A stretch of 64,000 nucleotides of DNA. It comes from Piscinibacter sp. HJYY11 (GTDB lineage Bacteria > Pseudomonadota > Gammaproteobacteria > Burkholderiales > Burkholderiaceae_C). The stretch covers positions 4,638,746 to 4,702,745 of the forward strand of contig NZ_JAERQZ010000001.1 in assembly GCF_016735515.1 (NCBI RefSeq), read 5' to 3'. Position 1 is the first letter of the stretch; each line of letters starts with the position of its first letter. Positions 1 to 8,660 of this stretch are shown one piece after another. The notes under the pieces were generated by a model. That model was not told the origin of the DNA and searched no databases. It worked only from the letters and a program-made list of their open reading frames with translations. Position numbers and translations under genes: made by a program.

Positions 1-979
1 TGGTGGGGTCGCCGAGCAGCGTCTCGACTTCGGTCGGGCGGAAGTAGCGCGGGTCCACGCGCACGATCACGTCGCCGACCTTGCACTTGGCCTTGTCGCC
101 CTCGACCTTGGTCACGGTGCCGATCTCGTCGACGCCTTCACCGGTGAAGGTGACGGTCACGCCCAGCTCCTTGGCGGCGAACTCGACGAACTGGCGCACG
201 CTGTACTGCACGCCTGTCGCGATGACGAAGTCTTCGGGCTTGTCCTGCTGCAGCATCAGCCACTGCATCTCGACGTAGTCCCGCGCATGGCCCCAGTCGC
301 GCAGCGCGCTCATGTTGCCCAGGTGCAGGCAGTCCTGCAGGCCGAGCGCGATGCGGGCGATGGCGCGGGTGATCTTGCGGGTGACGAAGGTCTCGCCGCG
401 CAGCGGGCTCTCGTGGTTGAAGAGCACGCCATTGCAGGCGTACATGCCGTAGGCCTCGCGGTAGTTGACCGTGATCCAGTAGCCATAGAGCTTGGCCACG
501 GCATAGGGGCTGCGCGGGTAGAACGGGGTGGTTTCCTTCTGCGGGATCTCCTGCACCAGGCCGTAGAGCTCGGAGGTGCTGGCCTGGTAGAAGCGGGTCT
601 TCTTCTCGAGGCCGAGGATGCGGATGGCTTCCAGGATGCGCAGCGTGCCGATGCCGTCGGCATTGGCGGTGTACTCGGGCGTCTCGAAGCTCACCGCCAC
701 ATGGCTCATGGCCGCGAGGTTGTAGATCTCGTCGGGCTGCACCTGCTGGATGATGCGGATCAGGTTGGTGCTGTCCGTCAGGTCACCGTAGTGCAGGATG
801 AAGTTCTTGTTGTCGACGTGCGGGTCCTGGTAGAGGTGGTCGATGCGGTCGGTGTTGAAGAGGCTGGAGCGGCGCTTGATGCCGTGCACCTCGTAGCCCT
901 TCTTCAGAAGCAGTTCGGAGAGGTATGCGCCATCCTGGCCGGTCACGCCGGTGATGAGGGCTACTTTCTTGTTGGACAT
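1..979 (-). CDS. gmd: GDP-mannose 4,6-dehydratase, 3' end cut by window edge
   Basis: Converts GDP-D-mannose to GDP-4-keto-6-deoxy-D-mannose in the cytoplasm, the first step towards GDP-L-fucose. The reverse-strand frame from the ATG at 979 stays open to base 1, giving about 326 residues; the family is usually 340-370, so only the last part is missing. It has the extended-SDR nucleotide-binding motif [11 protein letters not shown] at residues 10-20, the family stretch HGIKRRSS, and the catalytic tyrosine/lysine pair in [10 protein letters not shown]. It is the last gene visible in a minus-strand operon, 33 bases after the GDP-fucose synthase that uses its product. RmD-type or other SDR dehydratases are unlikely given the match over the whole length. 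Confidence 0.96.
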   Translation of the reverse strand, partial: MSNKKVALITGVTGQDGAYLSELLLKKGYEVHGIKRRSSLFNTDRIDHLYQDPHVDNKNFILHYGDLTDSTNLIRIIQQVQPDEIYNLAAMSHVAVSFETPEYTANADGIGTLRILEAIRILGLEKKTRFYQASTSELYGLVQEIPQKETTPFYPRSPYAVAKLYGYWITVNYREAYGMYACNGVLFNHESPLRGETFVTRKITRAIARIALGLQDCLHLGNMSALRDWGHARDYVEMQWLMLQQDKPEDFVIATGVQYSVRQFVEFAAKELGVTVTFTGEGVDEIGTVTKVEGDKAKCKVGDVIVRVDPRYFRPTEVETLLGDPT

Positions 980-1012
980 GATCGGTCTCTGTGAGGATGG
1001 TCGGTCGAGGAA

Positions 1013-1939
1013 TTACTGGCGGAAGGGCGCGGTTTCGTAGGTGAGGCGCAGGCCGTCTTGCAGGCTGGTCTTGGCGCGCCAGCCGAGCGAGGCAAGGCGG
1101 CTCACGTCGAGCAGCTTGCGCGGCGTGCCGTCGGGCTTGGAGCTGTCGAACACGATGCGGCCCTTGAAGCCCACGGTGGCCATGACGGACTCGGCCAGCT
1201 CGCGGATGGTCACGTCCTCACCGGTGCCGATGTTGACCAGCGGGCCGGCGTAGCCCTGTTCGGCCAGGTGCACGCAGGCATCGGCCAAGTCGTCGACGTA
1301 GAGGAACTCGCGGCGCGGGTTGCCGCTGCCCCAGACCACGTATTCGCTGTCGCCCCGCTCGCGGGCCTCGTGGGCTTTGCGCAGCAGGGCCGGCAGCACG
1401 TGGCTGTTGGCGAGGTCGTAGTTGTCGTTGGGGCCGTAGAGGTTGGTGGGCATCACGCTCACGTACTGGCGGCCGTACTGCAGGTTGTAGTTGTCGCAGA
1501 GCTTGATGCCGGCGATCTTGGCGATGGCGTAGGGCTCGTTCGTGTATTCCAGCGGGCCGGTCAGCAGGTAGTCTTCCTTGATCGGCTGCGGGCAGTCGCG
1601 CGGGTAGATGCAGCTGGAGCCGAGGAACATCATCCGCTGCACGTCGGCGAGGTGCGCGCCGTGGATGAGGTTGGCTTCGATCGTCAGGTTCTGGTAGATG
1701 AAGTCGGCGCGGTAGACGTTGTTGGCCTGGATGCCGCCGACCTTGGCCGCTGCCACGAAGCTGTAGTCGGGCTTCTCGGCCGCGAGGAAGGCATGCACCG
1801 CCTTCTGGTCGAGCAGGTCGAGCTCGGCATGGGTGCGGGTCACGATGTTGGTGTAGCCCGCGGCCTTCAGTCGACGCACGAGGGCGCTGCCCACCATGCC
1901 ACGGTGACCGGCGACGTAGATCTTGGCGTTCTTGTCCAT
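1013..1939 (-). CDS. fcl: GDP-L-fucose synthase (epimerase/reductase)
   Basis: A 308-residue NADPH-dependent 3,5-epimerase/4-reductase that turns GDP-4-keto-6-deoxymannose into GDP-L-fucose. The N-terminus carries the Rossmann motif [14 protein letters not shown] (residues 12-25). The fucose-synthase signatures [17 protein letters not shown] and [16 protein letters not shown] hold the catalytic Ser, Tyr and Lys. [14 protein letters not shown] lies in the C-terminal substrate-binding part. Length matches the family (about 310-320). It sits between manC and gmd on the same strand, so the cell can go from mannose-1-phosphate to GDP-fucose with three adjacent genes. The ATG at 1939 is the first good start after manC. 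Confidence 0.96.
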   Translation of the reverse strand: MDKNAKIYVAGHRGMVGSALVRRLKAAGYTNIVTRTHAELDLLDQKAVHAFLAAEKPDYSFVAAAKVGGIQANNVYRADFIYQNLTIEANLIHGAHLADVQRMMFLGSSCIYPRDCPQPIKEDYLLTGPLEYTNEPYAIAKIAGIKLCDNYNLQYGRQYVSVMPTNLYGPNDNYDLANSHVLPALLRKAHEARERGDSEYVVWGSGNPRREFLYVDDLADACVHLAEQGYAGPLVNIGTGEDVTIRELAESVMATVGFKGRIVFDSSKPDGTPRKLLDVSRLASLGWRAKTSLQDGLRLTYETAPFRQ

Positions 1940-1960
1940 GCTGTCGTCTTGCGGGCCGCG

Positions 1961-3415
1961 TCAGCCGCGGCCGTAGGTGTCCTGGAAGCGAACGATGTCG
2001 TCTTCGCCCAGGTAGCTGCCCGATTGCACCTCGATGATCTCGAGCGGCACCTTGCCGGGGTTGGCGAGGCGGTGCGTCTGGCCGAGGGGGATGTAGGTGC
2101 TCTGGTTCTCGGAGAGCAGGATGACCTTGTCGCCGTTGGTGACCTCGGCAGTGCCGCTGACCACGATCCAGTGCTCGGCGCGATGGTGGTGCATCTGCAG
2201 CGAGAGGCTCGCACCCGGCTTGACCATGATGCGCTTCACCTGGAAGCGCGGGCCGGCATCGATGCTGTCGTACCAGCCCCACGGGCGGTGCACCTGGCGG
2301 TGCAGGGTGTGCTCGCTGCGGCCGGAAGTCTGCAGCTGGTTGACGATGTGCTTGACGTCCTGGCTGCGGCTGCGGTCGGCCACGAGCACGGCATCGGGCG
2401 TCTCGACCACCACCACGTTGTCGAGGCCGACCACGCCCACGAGGCGGCTGGTGGCGTGCACGAGCGTGTCGCGGCTGTCGCGCATCAGCGCGTCGCCGAT
2501 GAAGGCGTTGCCCTGCGCGTCTTTCTCGCTGACCTGCCAGACGGCGTCCCAGGCGCCGAGGTCGGACCAGCCGGCCGCAAGCGGCACCATGTGGATGGTG
2601 AACTCGTTCGAACCGGGGCATTTTTCCATGACTGCGTAGTCGACCGACTCGCTCGGGATGGCGGCGAACTCGCCCTTGCCGGGCCGCACGAAGCTCGCAT
2701 CGACCTGGTGGGCGGCGAAGGCGGCACGCGTGGCGCTGGCGATGTCGGGGCGGAAGCGCTCCAGCGCCTTCAGCCACACCGATGCGCGCACGACGAACAT
2801 GCCGCTGTTCCAGTAGTAGCCGCCCTCGGCGAGGTAACGCTCGGCGGTCGCCGCATCGGGCTTCTCGACGAACTGGGCAACGTTGAAGACCTGCGTCTCG
2901 TTCGGTGCCGTGCCGTTGGTGCGGATGTAGCCGAAGCCGGTTTCGGGCCGGTCGGGCGTGATGCCGAGGATCACGAAGGCGCCGTTGGCGGCACTGCGCA
3001 CGGCCTGGCGCAAGGCCGCCGTGAAAGCCGGCTCGTCGGTCACGGTCTGGTCGGCCGGGGTGACGACCAGCACCGGGTCGGCATCGTTCGCGGTGGCCTG
3101 CAGGGCAGCGAGCGTCATCGCCGGGGCGGTGTTGCGGCCCATCGGTTCGAGCAGCACCGTGGCCGGGGGCAGGGCCAGCTCACGCAGCTGGTCGAGGATC
3201 AGGAACCGGTGCTCTTCGTTGCCGACGATGGACGGGGCAGCGACCGACAGGCCTTCGCCGTCCAGCGCCGCAAGGCGGGATGCCGCTTGCTGGAACAGGC
3301 TGCGATTGCCCTGCAGCACGAGAAACTGCTTGGGGTACTGCGCGCGCGAGAGTGGCCAGAGCCGGGTGCCGCTGCCGCCGGCCATGATGACGGGTTGAAC
3401 CGTGATGTGGGACAT
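1961..3415 (-). CDS. manC: Bifunctional mannose-1-phosphate guanylyltransferase / mannose-6-phosphate isomerase
   Basis: A 484-residue two-domain enzyme supplying GDP-mannose. The N-terminal nucleotidyltransferase opens with the pyrophosphorylase signature GGSGTRLWPLSR..YPKQ (residues 13-30). The GDP-mannose-type stretch FVEKPD and the nucleotide-binding SVDYAVMEK follow. The C-terminal third is a type II phosphomannose isomerase cupin, with the metal-site stretch MHHHRAEHWIVVSGTAEV followed by YIPLGQTHRLANPG. Its length is typical of AlgA/ManC/CpsB proteins. It comes directly upstream of fcl and gmd in transcription order, so it is most likely dedicated to exopolysaccharide sugar supply rather than central metabolism. 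The isomerase activity is inferred from the domain. Confidence 0.95.
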   Translation of the reverse strand: MSHITVQPVIMAGGSGTRLWPLSRAQYPKQFLVLQGNRSLFQQAASRLAALDGEGLSVAAPSIVGNEEHRFLILDQLRELALPPATVLLEPMGRNTAPAMTLAALQATANDADPVLVVTPADQTVTDEPAFTAALRQAVRSAANGAFVILGITPDRPETGFGYIRTNGTAPNETQVFNVAQFVEKPDAATAERYLAEGGYYWNSGMFVVRASVWLKALERFRPDIASATRAAFAAHQVDASFVRPGKGEFAAIPSESVDYAVMEKCPGSNEFTIHMVPLAAGWSDLGAWDAVWQVSEKDAQGNAFIGDALMRDSRDTLVHATSRLVGVVGLDNVVVVETPDAVLVADRSRSQDVKHIVNQLQTSGRSEHTLHRQVHRPWGWYDSIDAGPRFQVKRIMVKPGASLSLQMHHHRAEHWIVVSGTAEVTNGDKVILLSENQSTYIPLGQTHRLANPGKVPLEIIEVQSGSYLGEDDIVRFQDTYGRG

Positions 3416-3456
3416 GGATGTGTTGGAAAAGAGTCGAGGAGCGCGTTGCCGGGAGC

Positions 3457-4650
3457 CTAGCGAAGGGTCAGGTCACCGGCGCAGCCTGTAAGGGTCGCAC
3501 GGTAGCCAGTGGCCCCTGCGGCGCTGCGGTCTTCCGTCGCCACCGAGCACGAGAGCGAGACGGCGCGTGTCGGTGTGTAGTAGACGGCGAGGCCGTAGCC
3601 GGTGACGCGCTCGTTGCCGCCGTCGCCACGGGTACCGCGGCGGTAGCGGACGTTACCTGAGAAGGAAGTCTTGCCGGTGACCGTGTAGCGCGCATCCACC
3701 GCCAAGGTGGTGCTCAAACGGTTGCTGTCGACGGGCAACGCGGCCGTGCCATCGGGGCTCGTCGTGAGGAACGTGGTCTCGGTGCCGGTGTCACGGGTGA
3801 GCGTGCTGTTGAGGTTCAGCTTGCCGGTGAGCTGGTAGTTCCAACCCAGGGCGCCGGTGGTTTCGGACAGCTCGGCATTGGTGGCGATGCTGTGCGTTTC
3901 CTTCGTGCGGCTCAGGCGGGCGTTGAAGGTGCTGAAACCGGTGGCCGCCCAGGCCGCGGTGAGGTCCACGTCCCGGCGCTTCAACTCGTCTTCGGTGGGT
4001 GCAGGCGAGACGCGGTAGCGCGGCGTGCTGCCCCGGGACTCGCGCACGCCCAGCCCGAGCGTCAAGCGCCCGGTGCCGCGGCGGATGCCGACATTGACGG
4101 TGTCCTGCGAGTAGTTGCGCCCTTCGAGCAGCACGTTCTTGTAGGTGAGCTTGCGGTACTCATAGCCCGCATCCAGCGACAGGCTCTGCGGCAGTCCCCA
4201 GCGGCTGTTGGCGATGAACTGCTGCGTGACCTGGTCACTGACGATGCGGCTGCCTTCGGTGATGCCGAAGTCCGTCAGGCTGTTGCGGGTGGAATAGCGC
4301 AGCGTGCCCGACAGCGTCTCGACGGTTTCCCAGTCGAGGCCCGCGCGCAGGGCGTAGCTCTTGTTGTCGAGCGAATCGTTCTTGCGGTAGCGGTTGATCT
4401 CGGCATCGCCATCGGCAAACACGCGCTGGCGCCCGAGCCGCTGGTCGAGCCCGGCGGTGAGGCCGGTGCGGGAGATGGTGTCGGTCGACTGGTTGGCCGA
4501 GGTGCGGAAGACGTTGTTGTCGTACTGGACGGACTGCGAGACGCCGATGTAGTAGGGCGACTGCTCCTGCGCATGGGCCACGGCCACGCACAGGCTGGCG
4601 GCGGCCAGGGCGATCAACGTGCGGGCAGGTCTTGGAATGTGTGTCTGCAT
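3457..4650 (-). CDS. EpsL-like outer-membrane beta-barrel protein of an exopolysaccharide locus
   Basis: A 397-residue protein with a clear Sec signal peptide (LIALAAASLCVAVAHAQ, cut near residue 27). It is followed by many short alternating hydrophobic/polar strands and an early stretch YYIGVSQSVQYDNNVFR typical of capsule/EPS barrels in betaproteobacteria. The resemblance is to EpsL, a putative outer-membrane EPS transporter or channel found next to exosortase-B/PEP-CTERM polysaccharide loci. Its place between the priming transferase and manC supports an export role. I did not see a Wza-like SLBB/PES domain, so it would be a non-Wza barrel. Family assignment is from pattern and context; the exact function is unproven. 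Confidence 0.7.
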   Translation of the reverse strand: MQTHIPRPARTLIALAAASLCVAVAHAQEQSPYYIGVSQSVQYDNNVFRTSANQSTDTISRTGLTAGLDQRLGRQRVFADGDAEINRYRKNDSLDNKSYALRAGLDWETVETLSGTLRYSTRNSLTDFGITEGSRIVSDQVTQQFIANSRWGLPQSLSLDAGYEYRKLTYKNVLLEGRNYSQDTVNVGIRRGTGRLTLGLGVRESRGSTPRYRVSPAPTEDELKRRDVDLTAAWAATGFSTFNARLSRTKETHSIATNAELSETTGALGWNYQLTGKLNLNSTLTRDTGTETTFLTTSPDGTAALPVDSNRLSTTLAVDARYTVTGKTSFSGNVRYRRGTRGDGGNERVTGYGLAVYYTPTRAVSLSCSVATEDRSAAGATGYRATLTGCAGDLTLR

Positions 4651-4686
4651 GTGGCGAAGGGCACCAAGGTCCGTCAGGGCCTGCGG

Positions 4687-6081
4687 TCAGTACGCGTTGC
4701 GGTCGAAGAAGACGAGCCGGATGGTACGCACGATGATCTGCAGGTCGAGTGCCAGCGACCAGTTGCGCAGGTACTCGAGGTCGTATTCGACGCGGGCCTG
4801 CATCTTGTCGACCGTGTCGGTCTCGCCGCGCTGGCCGTTGACCTGGGCCCAGCCGGTGATGCCCGGCTTGACCTTGTGGCGCACCATGTAGGCCTTGACG
4901 ATGCGGCGGTACTCCTCGTTGTGCGCGATCGCGTGGGGGCGCGGGCCGACGATGCTCATTCGGCCCTGCAGCACGTTGAAGAACTGCGGCAGCTCGTCGA
5001 GTGAGGTCTTGCGGATGAAGGCGCCGAACGGGGTGATGCGTGCATCGCCCTTGGTGGCCTGCTTGACGACCTTGCCGTTGTCCTGCGTGGTCATCGAGCG
5101 GAACTTGTAGACGGTGATGTCTTCGCCGTCGAGGCCGGTGCGGCGCTGCTTGAAGATCACCGGGCCGGGCGAGCTCATCTTCACGCCGATGGCGATGGCC
5201 AGCAGGATCGGCGAAATGAGCACGAGGATGATGGAGGCGAGCACCACGTCGCTCACACGCTTGACCAGCTCGTTGGTGCCGGTGAACGGGGTCTCGCAGA
5301 TGCCGACGATGGGCACGCCGTTGATGTCCTGCAGGCGGCCCTGGATGATGCTGATGCCGAAGATGTCGGGCACGAAGAAGAGCGAGGCGGTGGTGTCCTG
5401 CATCTGCTCGAGCAGCTCAACGATGCGTGGCTGCGAGCCGAGCGGCAGGGTGATGAAGACCTCGTGCACGCCGTGGCGGCGGATGAAGTCGGCCACGTCC
5501 TTCAGGCCACCCTTGACCTGGTCCATCGCCAGGCCGTCGACTCGCGCATCAGCGCGGTCGTCGAAGTAGCCGAGGAAGTCGACGCCCTTGTCTTCGCTCA
5601 GCGTGAGCGCGCGCATGACCTTCACGCCCTGCGGGCCGGCGCCGATGACGATGGCACGGCGGCGTGCTTCCGGTTGGGCGAGCTGGTGCAGCACCACGCG
5701 GCGGCCGACCCACACGCCCAGCCATTGCACGACGGGGGTGGCAACGACCCAGATGAGGAGCGCGTCCTGGTCGAAATAGCTCAGGCTGCGCGTCACGTAG
5801 CCGCACAGCAGCAGCACGCCCATGAGCACGACCCATGACGAGACGATGTCGACACCGGCGGCGATGAGGTTCTGGCGGAAGCGGTTGTGGCCGGGGAAGG
5901 TCAGCGCGAACACCAGCAGGCACAGCACGAGCTCGGGCCGCCCGATGAACGCATCGAGGTAGAGATTGGCCGCGAGGAAGGTGAGGACGGTGATGGTCGG
6001 CTCGAGAAACGCAGCCGCGAGCGACGTCACCGATTGCGGAGCGCTGTAGAACGTTCGCTTGTACGGTCGGTCTTCAAACAT
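4687..6081 (-). CDS. Undecaprenyl-phosphate hexose-1-phosphate transferase (WcaJ-like priming glycosyltransferase)
   Basis: An inner-membrane enzyme that transfers a sugar-1-phosphate, usually glucose or galactose, to undecaprenyl phosphate to start a repeat unit. The first part has several transmembrane helices (about residues 20-130), then a central CoA-binding-like Rossmann region (AIVIGAGPQGVKV). The C-terminal bacterial sugar transferase domain shows SPGPVIFKQRRTGLDG, TVYKFRSM, SLDELPQFFNVLQG, SIVGPRPHA and GITGWAQVNGQRGET. The frame stays open to an ATG at 6252, but I take the ATG at 6081 (464 aa). The extra 57 residues are Arg-rich and low complexity, and 464 aa fits the family. The ribosome-binding site there is weak, so the start remains uncertain. 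It is the first gene of the EPS operon. Confidence 0.92.
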   Translation of the reverse strand: MFEDRPYKRTFYSAPQSVTSLAAAFLEPTITVLTFLAANLYLDAFIGRPELVLCLLVFALTFPGHNRFRQNLIAAGVDIVSSWVVLMGVLLLCGYVTRSLSYFDQDALLIWVVATPVVQWLGVWVGRRVVLHQLAQPEARRRAIVIGAGPQGVKVMRALTLSEDKGVDFLGYFDDRADARVDGLAMDQVKGGLKDVADFIRRHGVHEVFITLPLGSQPRIVELLEQMQDTTASLFFVPDIFGISIIQGRLQDINGVPIVGICETPFTGTNELVKRVSDVVLASIILVLISPILLAIAIGVKMSSPGPVIFKQRRTGLDGEDITVYKFRSMTTQDNGKVVKQATKGDARITPFGAFIRKTSLDELPQFFNVLQGRMSIVGPRPHAIAHNEEYRRIVKAYMVRHKVKPGITGWAQVNGQRGETDTVDKMQARVEYDLEYLRNWSLALDLQIIVRTIRLVFFDRNAY

Positions 6082-6402
6082 TGCTACGGGTTGGTCCACG
6101 AGGCGCCGCCTCCATCCATGTGGTCGACTGCTGACAGGCGTTGCCGCTGCATCGGCCGTGCCTCGGGTTCGCCGTGTGGCACGGCGTTGGGAACGTTGCA
6201 TTTGCTCGCGGCGCTGAAGCTCAGACACCGCGGGAATTCTCGCCCAAGACATATGGCGGACCGGACCCGCAAGTGTGGGGGGACATTCGTTTTAGGGAGG
6301 TGTCCATGCGTTGAATGCGTCACGGTTTGATGGCCTTGCAATTGCACAAGGAAGCCCCTTGGCCGCCATCGGCGTGACAAACCCGGCGCCTACAATTCCC
6401 CG
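6082..6402. other. Intergenic region between divergent EPS operon and ubiJ
   Basis: About 320 bases without a convincing gene; it should hold promoters for both directions. On the plus strand a good -10 hexamer TACAAT (6391-6396) ends only six bases before the ubiJ ATG, and no matching -35 box is seen 16-18 bases upstream. The minus-strand promoter of the EPS operon is not obvious. The A/T-richer part around 6225-6320 is the likeliest place. Confidence 0.4.
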
Positions 6403-6948
6403 ATGCCTACCCCCTTCGATTCCGCCTTCGGTGCGCTTTTTACCGCGGCGCTGGGCTCCGCGACGATGGAGCGCATCACCCTGCTGCTCAACCATGTGAT
6501 CGCGGCCGAGACCGTGGCGACCGACCGGCTGAAGGCCCACAGCGGGCGCAGCCTGCAGCTCCTGTGGACCGGTTGGCCGCCGTTGCTGCCCCCGCCGCCG
6601 GTGGTGGCGTTCACCATCACGCCGGCGGGTCTTCTCGAATGGTGTGGCGATCAGGCGCCGGCGCAGCCCGACCTGCGCGTGAGCCTCGATGCCTCCAACC
6701 CGCTGAAGCTCGCCAGCCTGTGGATCAGCGGCGAGCGGCCGCAGGTGGTGATCGAGGGCGACTCTGCCCTGGCGGCCGACGTGAGCTGGCTCATCGACAA
6801 CCTGCGCTGGGACATCGAGGACGACCTCGCTCGCATCATCGGCCAGGCGCCCGCGCATGAGCTGGCGAAAGCCTCGAAGGCCGTGTCCGCCGGCCTGCGC
6901 GAGGCCGTTCGCGCCTTGCAGGGCCTGGTGTCGCGCACGCCCCGATGA
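6403..6948 (+). CDS. ubiJ: Ubiquinone biosynthesis accessory factor UbiJ
   Basis: A 181-residue protein with an SCP2 lipid-carrier-like N-terminal domain and a helical C-terminus. It fits UbiJ, the soluble factor that holds ubiquinone intermediates in the Ubi complex and works with UbiK. Supporting signs are its length, the hydrophobic N-terminal half ([16 protein letters not shown]), the middle acidic stretch [20 protein letters not shown] typical of UbiJ, and the overlap with ubiB. The ubiB ATG lies inside the ubiJ stop region (ATGA-type overlap), so the two are probably co-translated. A -10-like TACAAT sits immediately before the ATG. ubiE, usually the third member, is not adjacent here. 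Confidence 0.87.
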   Translation: MPTPFDSAFGALFTAALGSATMERITLLLNHVIAAETVATDRLKAHSGRSLQLLWTGWPPLLPPPPVVAFTITPAGLLEWCGDQAPAQPDLRVSLDASNPLKLASLWISGERPQVVIEGDSALAADVSWLIDNLRWDIEDDLARIIGQAPAHELAKASKAVSAGLREAVRALQGLVSRTPR

Positions 6949-8498
6949 GGCATCTTTTCCGGCTGGTCTTCATCGTCGTCACCGTCCTGCGCTTCGGCCT
7001 GGACGAGCTGGCGCTGTCCGGCTTCAAGCAAGGCTGGGTGCGCGCGCTGGTGCGCGTGATGACGCTCGGCCGCCGTCTCGACGCTCCTCCCGGGCGGCGC
7101 CTGCGCGAAGCGCTCGAGCGGCTGGGCCCGATCTTCGTGAAGTTCGGACAGGTGCTCTCGACGCGCCGCGACCTGCTGCCGCCCGAGGTCGCCGACGAGC
7201 TGGCCCGCCTGCAGGACCGGGTCCCACCGTTTCCCGCGCCGGTCGCACGAGCGCTGGTGGAGAAGGCGTACGGCCGCCCCATCGAGGCCATCTTCGCCAG
7301 CTTCGACGCCGAGCCGGTGGCCAGCGCGTCCATCGCCCAGGTGCATTTCGCCACTCTGAAAGACGGGCGGGAGGTGGCGGTCAAGGTGCTGCGCCCCGGC
7401 ATGCTCGCGGTGATCGATGACGACCTGGCGCTGCTGCGCACGCTGGCGCGCTGGGTCGAGCGCGTGTCAGCCGACGGCAAGCGGCTCAAGCCGCGCGAGG
7501 TGGTGGCCGAGTTCGACAAGTACCTGCACGACGAGCTCGATCTCGTGCGCGAGGCGGCCAACGCGGCGCAGCTTCGCCGCAACATGGACGGCCTGAACCT
7601 CGTGCTCGTACCCGAGATGATCTGGGACCTGTGCACCTCCGGCGTCATCGTCATGGAGCGCATGTACGGCGTGCCCATCAGCCAGACGCAGCGCCTGCGC
7701 GAAGCCGGGGTCGACATCAAAAAGCTCGCGCGCGACGGCGTGACGATCTTCTTCACGCAGGTCTTCCGCGACGGCTTCTTCCACGCCGACATGCACCCCG
7801 GCAACATCCAGGTGAGCATCGACCGCGCCACCTTCGGCCGCTACATCGCGCTCGACTTCGGCATCGTGGGCACGCTCACCGATGTCGACAAGGACTACCT
7901 TGCGCAGAACTTCATCGCCTTCTTCCGCCGCGACTACAAGCGCGTGGCCGAGCTTCACCTCGAATCGGGCTGGGTGCCGCCGGGCACGCGGATCGACGAG
8001 CTCGAGGGGGCGATCCGGGCCGTGTGCGAGCCGCATTTCGACCGCCCGCTGAAAGACATCTCGCTCGGCCAGGTGCTGCTGCGGTTGTTCCAGACCTCGC
8101 GCCGTTTCAACGTCGAGATCCAGCCCCAGCTCGTGCTGCTTCAGAAGACGCTGCTCAACATCGAAGGCCTGGGCCGCCAGCTCGACCCCGACCTCGACCT
8201 CTGGAGCACCGCCAAGCCCTTCCTCGAGCGCTGGATGAACGAGCAGATCGGCTGGCGCGGCCTGGTCGAGCGTGTGAAGAAAGAGGCACCGCACTGGGCG
8301 CAGCTGCTGCCCGAGTTGCCGCGCCTCGTGCACCACGCGCTGCAGGCGCACGCCCGCGGTGCCGATGCCCGCCTGATCGAGACCCTGCTGGCCGAGCAGC
8401 GCCACACCAACCGGCTCCTGCGCACGCTGCTCTATGGCGGCCTGGGCTTCGCCGGAGGCGTGCTCGCCACGGTGGCGGCCGGCTGGCTGGTCGGCTAG
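6945..8498 (+). CDS. ubiB: Ubiquinone biosynthesis protein UbiB (ABC1/ADCK kinase-like)
   Basis: A 517-residue atypical protein-kinase-like ATPase needed for aerobic ubiquinone production. It shows the family-defining KFGQ (residues 66-69, the KxGQ motif that replaces the usual glycine-rich function). The [21 protein letters not shown] stretch holds an alanine-rich nucleotide loop and the VAVK lysine. The catalytic stretch FHADMHPGN and the metal-binding ALDFGIVG come next. Two hydrophobic helices at the extreme C-terminus ([20 protein letters not shown]) anchor it to the inner membrane. It overlaps ubiJ by four bases and is followed by a likely Rho-independent terminator. Confidence 0.96.
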   Translation: MRHLFRLVFIVVTVLRFGLDELALSGFKQGWVRALVRVMTLGRRLDAPPGRRLREALERLGPIFVKFGQVLSTRRDLLPPEVADELARLQDRVPPFPAPVARALVEKAYGRPIEAIFASFDAEPVASASIAQVHFATLKDGREVAVKVLRPGMLAVIDDDLALLRTLARWVERVSADGKRLKPREVVAEFDKYLHDELDLVREAANAAQLRRNMDGLNLVLVPEMIWDLCTSGVIVMERMYGVPISQTQRLREAGVDIKKLARDGVTIFFTQVFRDGFFHADMHPGNIQVSIDRATFGRYIALDFGIVGTLTDVDKDYLAQNFIAFFRRDYKRVAELHLESGWVPPGTRIDELEGAIRAVCEPHFDRPLKDISLGQVLLRLFQTSRRFNVEIQPQLVLLQKTLLNIEGLGRQLDPDLDLWSTAKPFLERWMNEQIGWRGLVERVKKEAPHWAQLLPELPRLVHHALQAHARGADARLIETLLAEQRHTNRLLRTLLYGGLGFAGGVLATVAAGWLVG

Positions 8499-8542
8499 AC
8501 GCCAGGGGCTGGCGGCGCGGCCGCCAGGGGCGGGCAGGGTTC

Positions 8543-8569
8543 GCCCTCGCGCCAAGGGCTCTTTTTTTT
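8543..8569 (+). terminator. Rho-independent terminator after ubiB
   Basis: A short GC stem (GCCCT / AGGGC, 7-base loop) is followed after a TC by eight T residues at 8562-8569. It lies 45 bases after the ubiB stop and before the symporter gene. Confidence 0.6.
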
Positions 8570-8660
8570 GCCTGCCTGGAACAGATAATGCTGGCCGGTC
8601 GCCCGGGGCGGGCGCCGCCCTTTCCGATCCCTGCCAACACGATCCGCGAGCCAAGGTCGA

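Noticed and set aside
1058..3460. 800-residue open frame opposite manC and fcl
   Set aside because: Antisense shadow of GC-rich coding sequence: low-complexity Val/Ala/Gly/His composition and no domain; the opposite strand has complete known enzymes.
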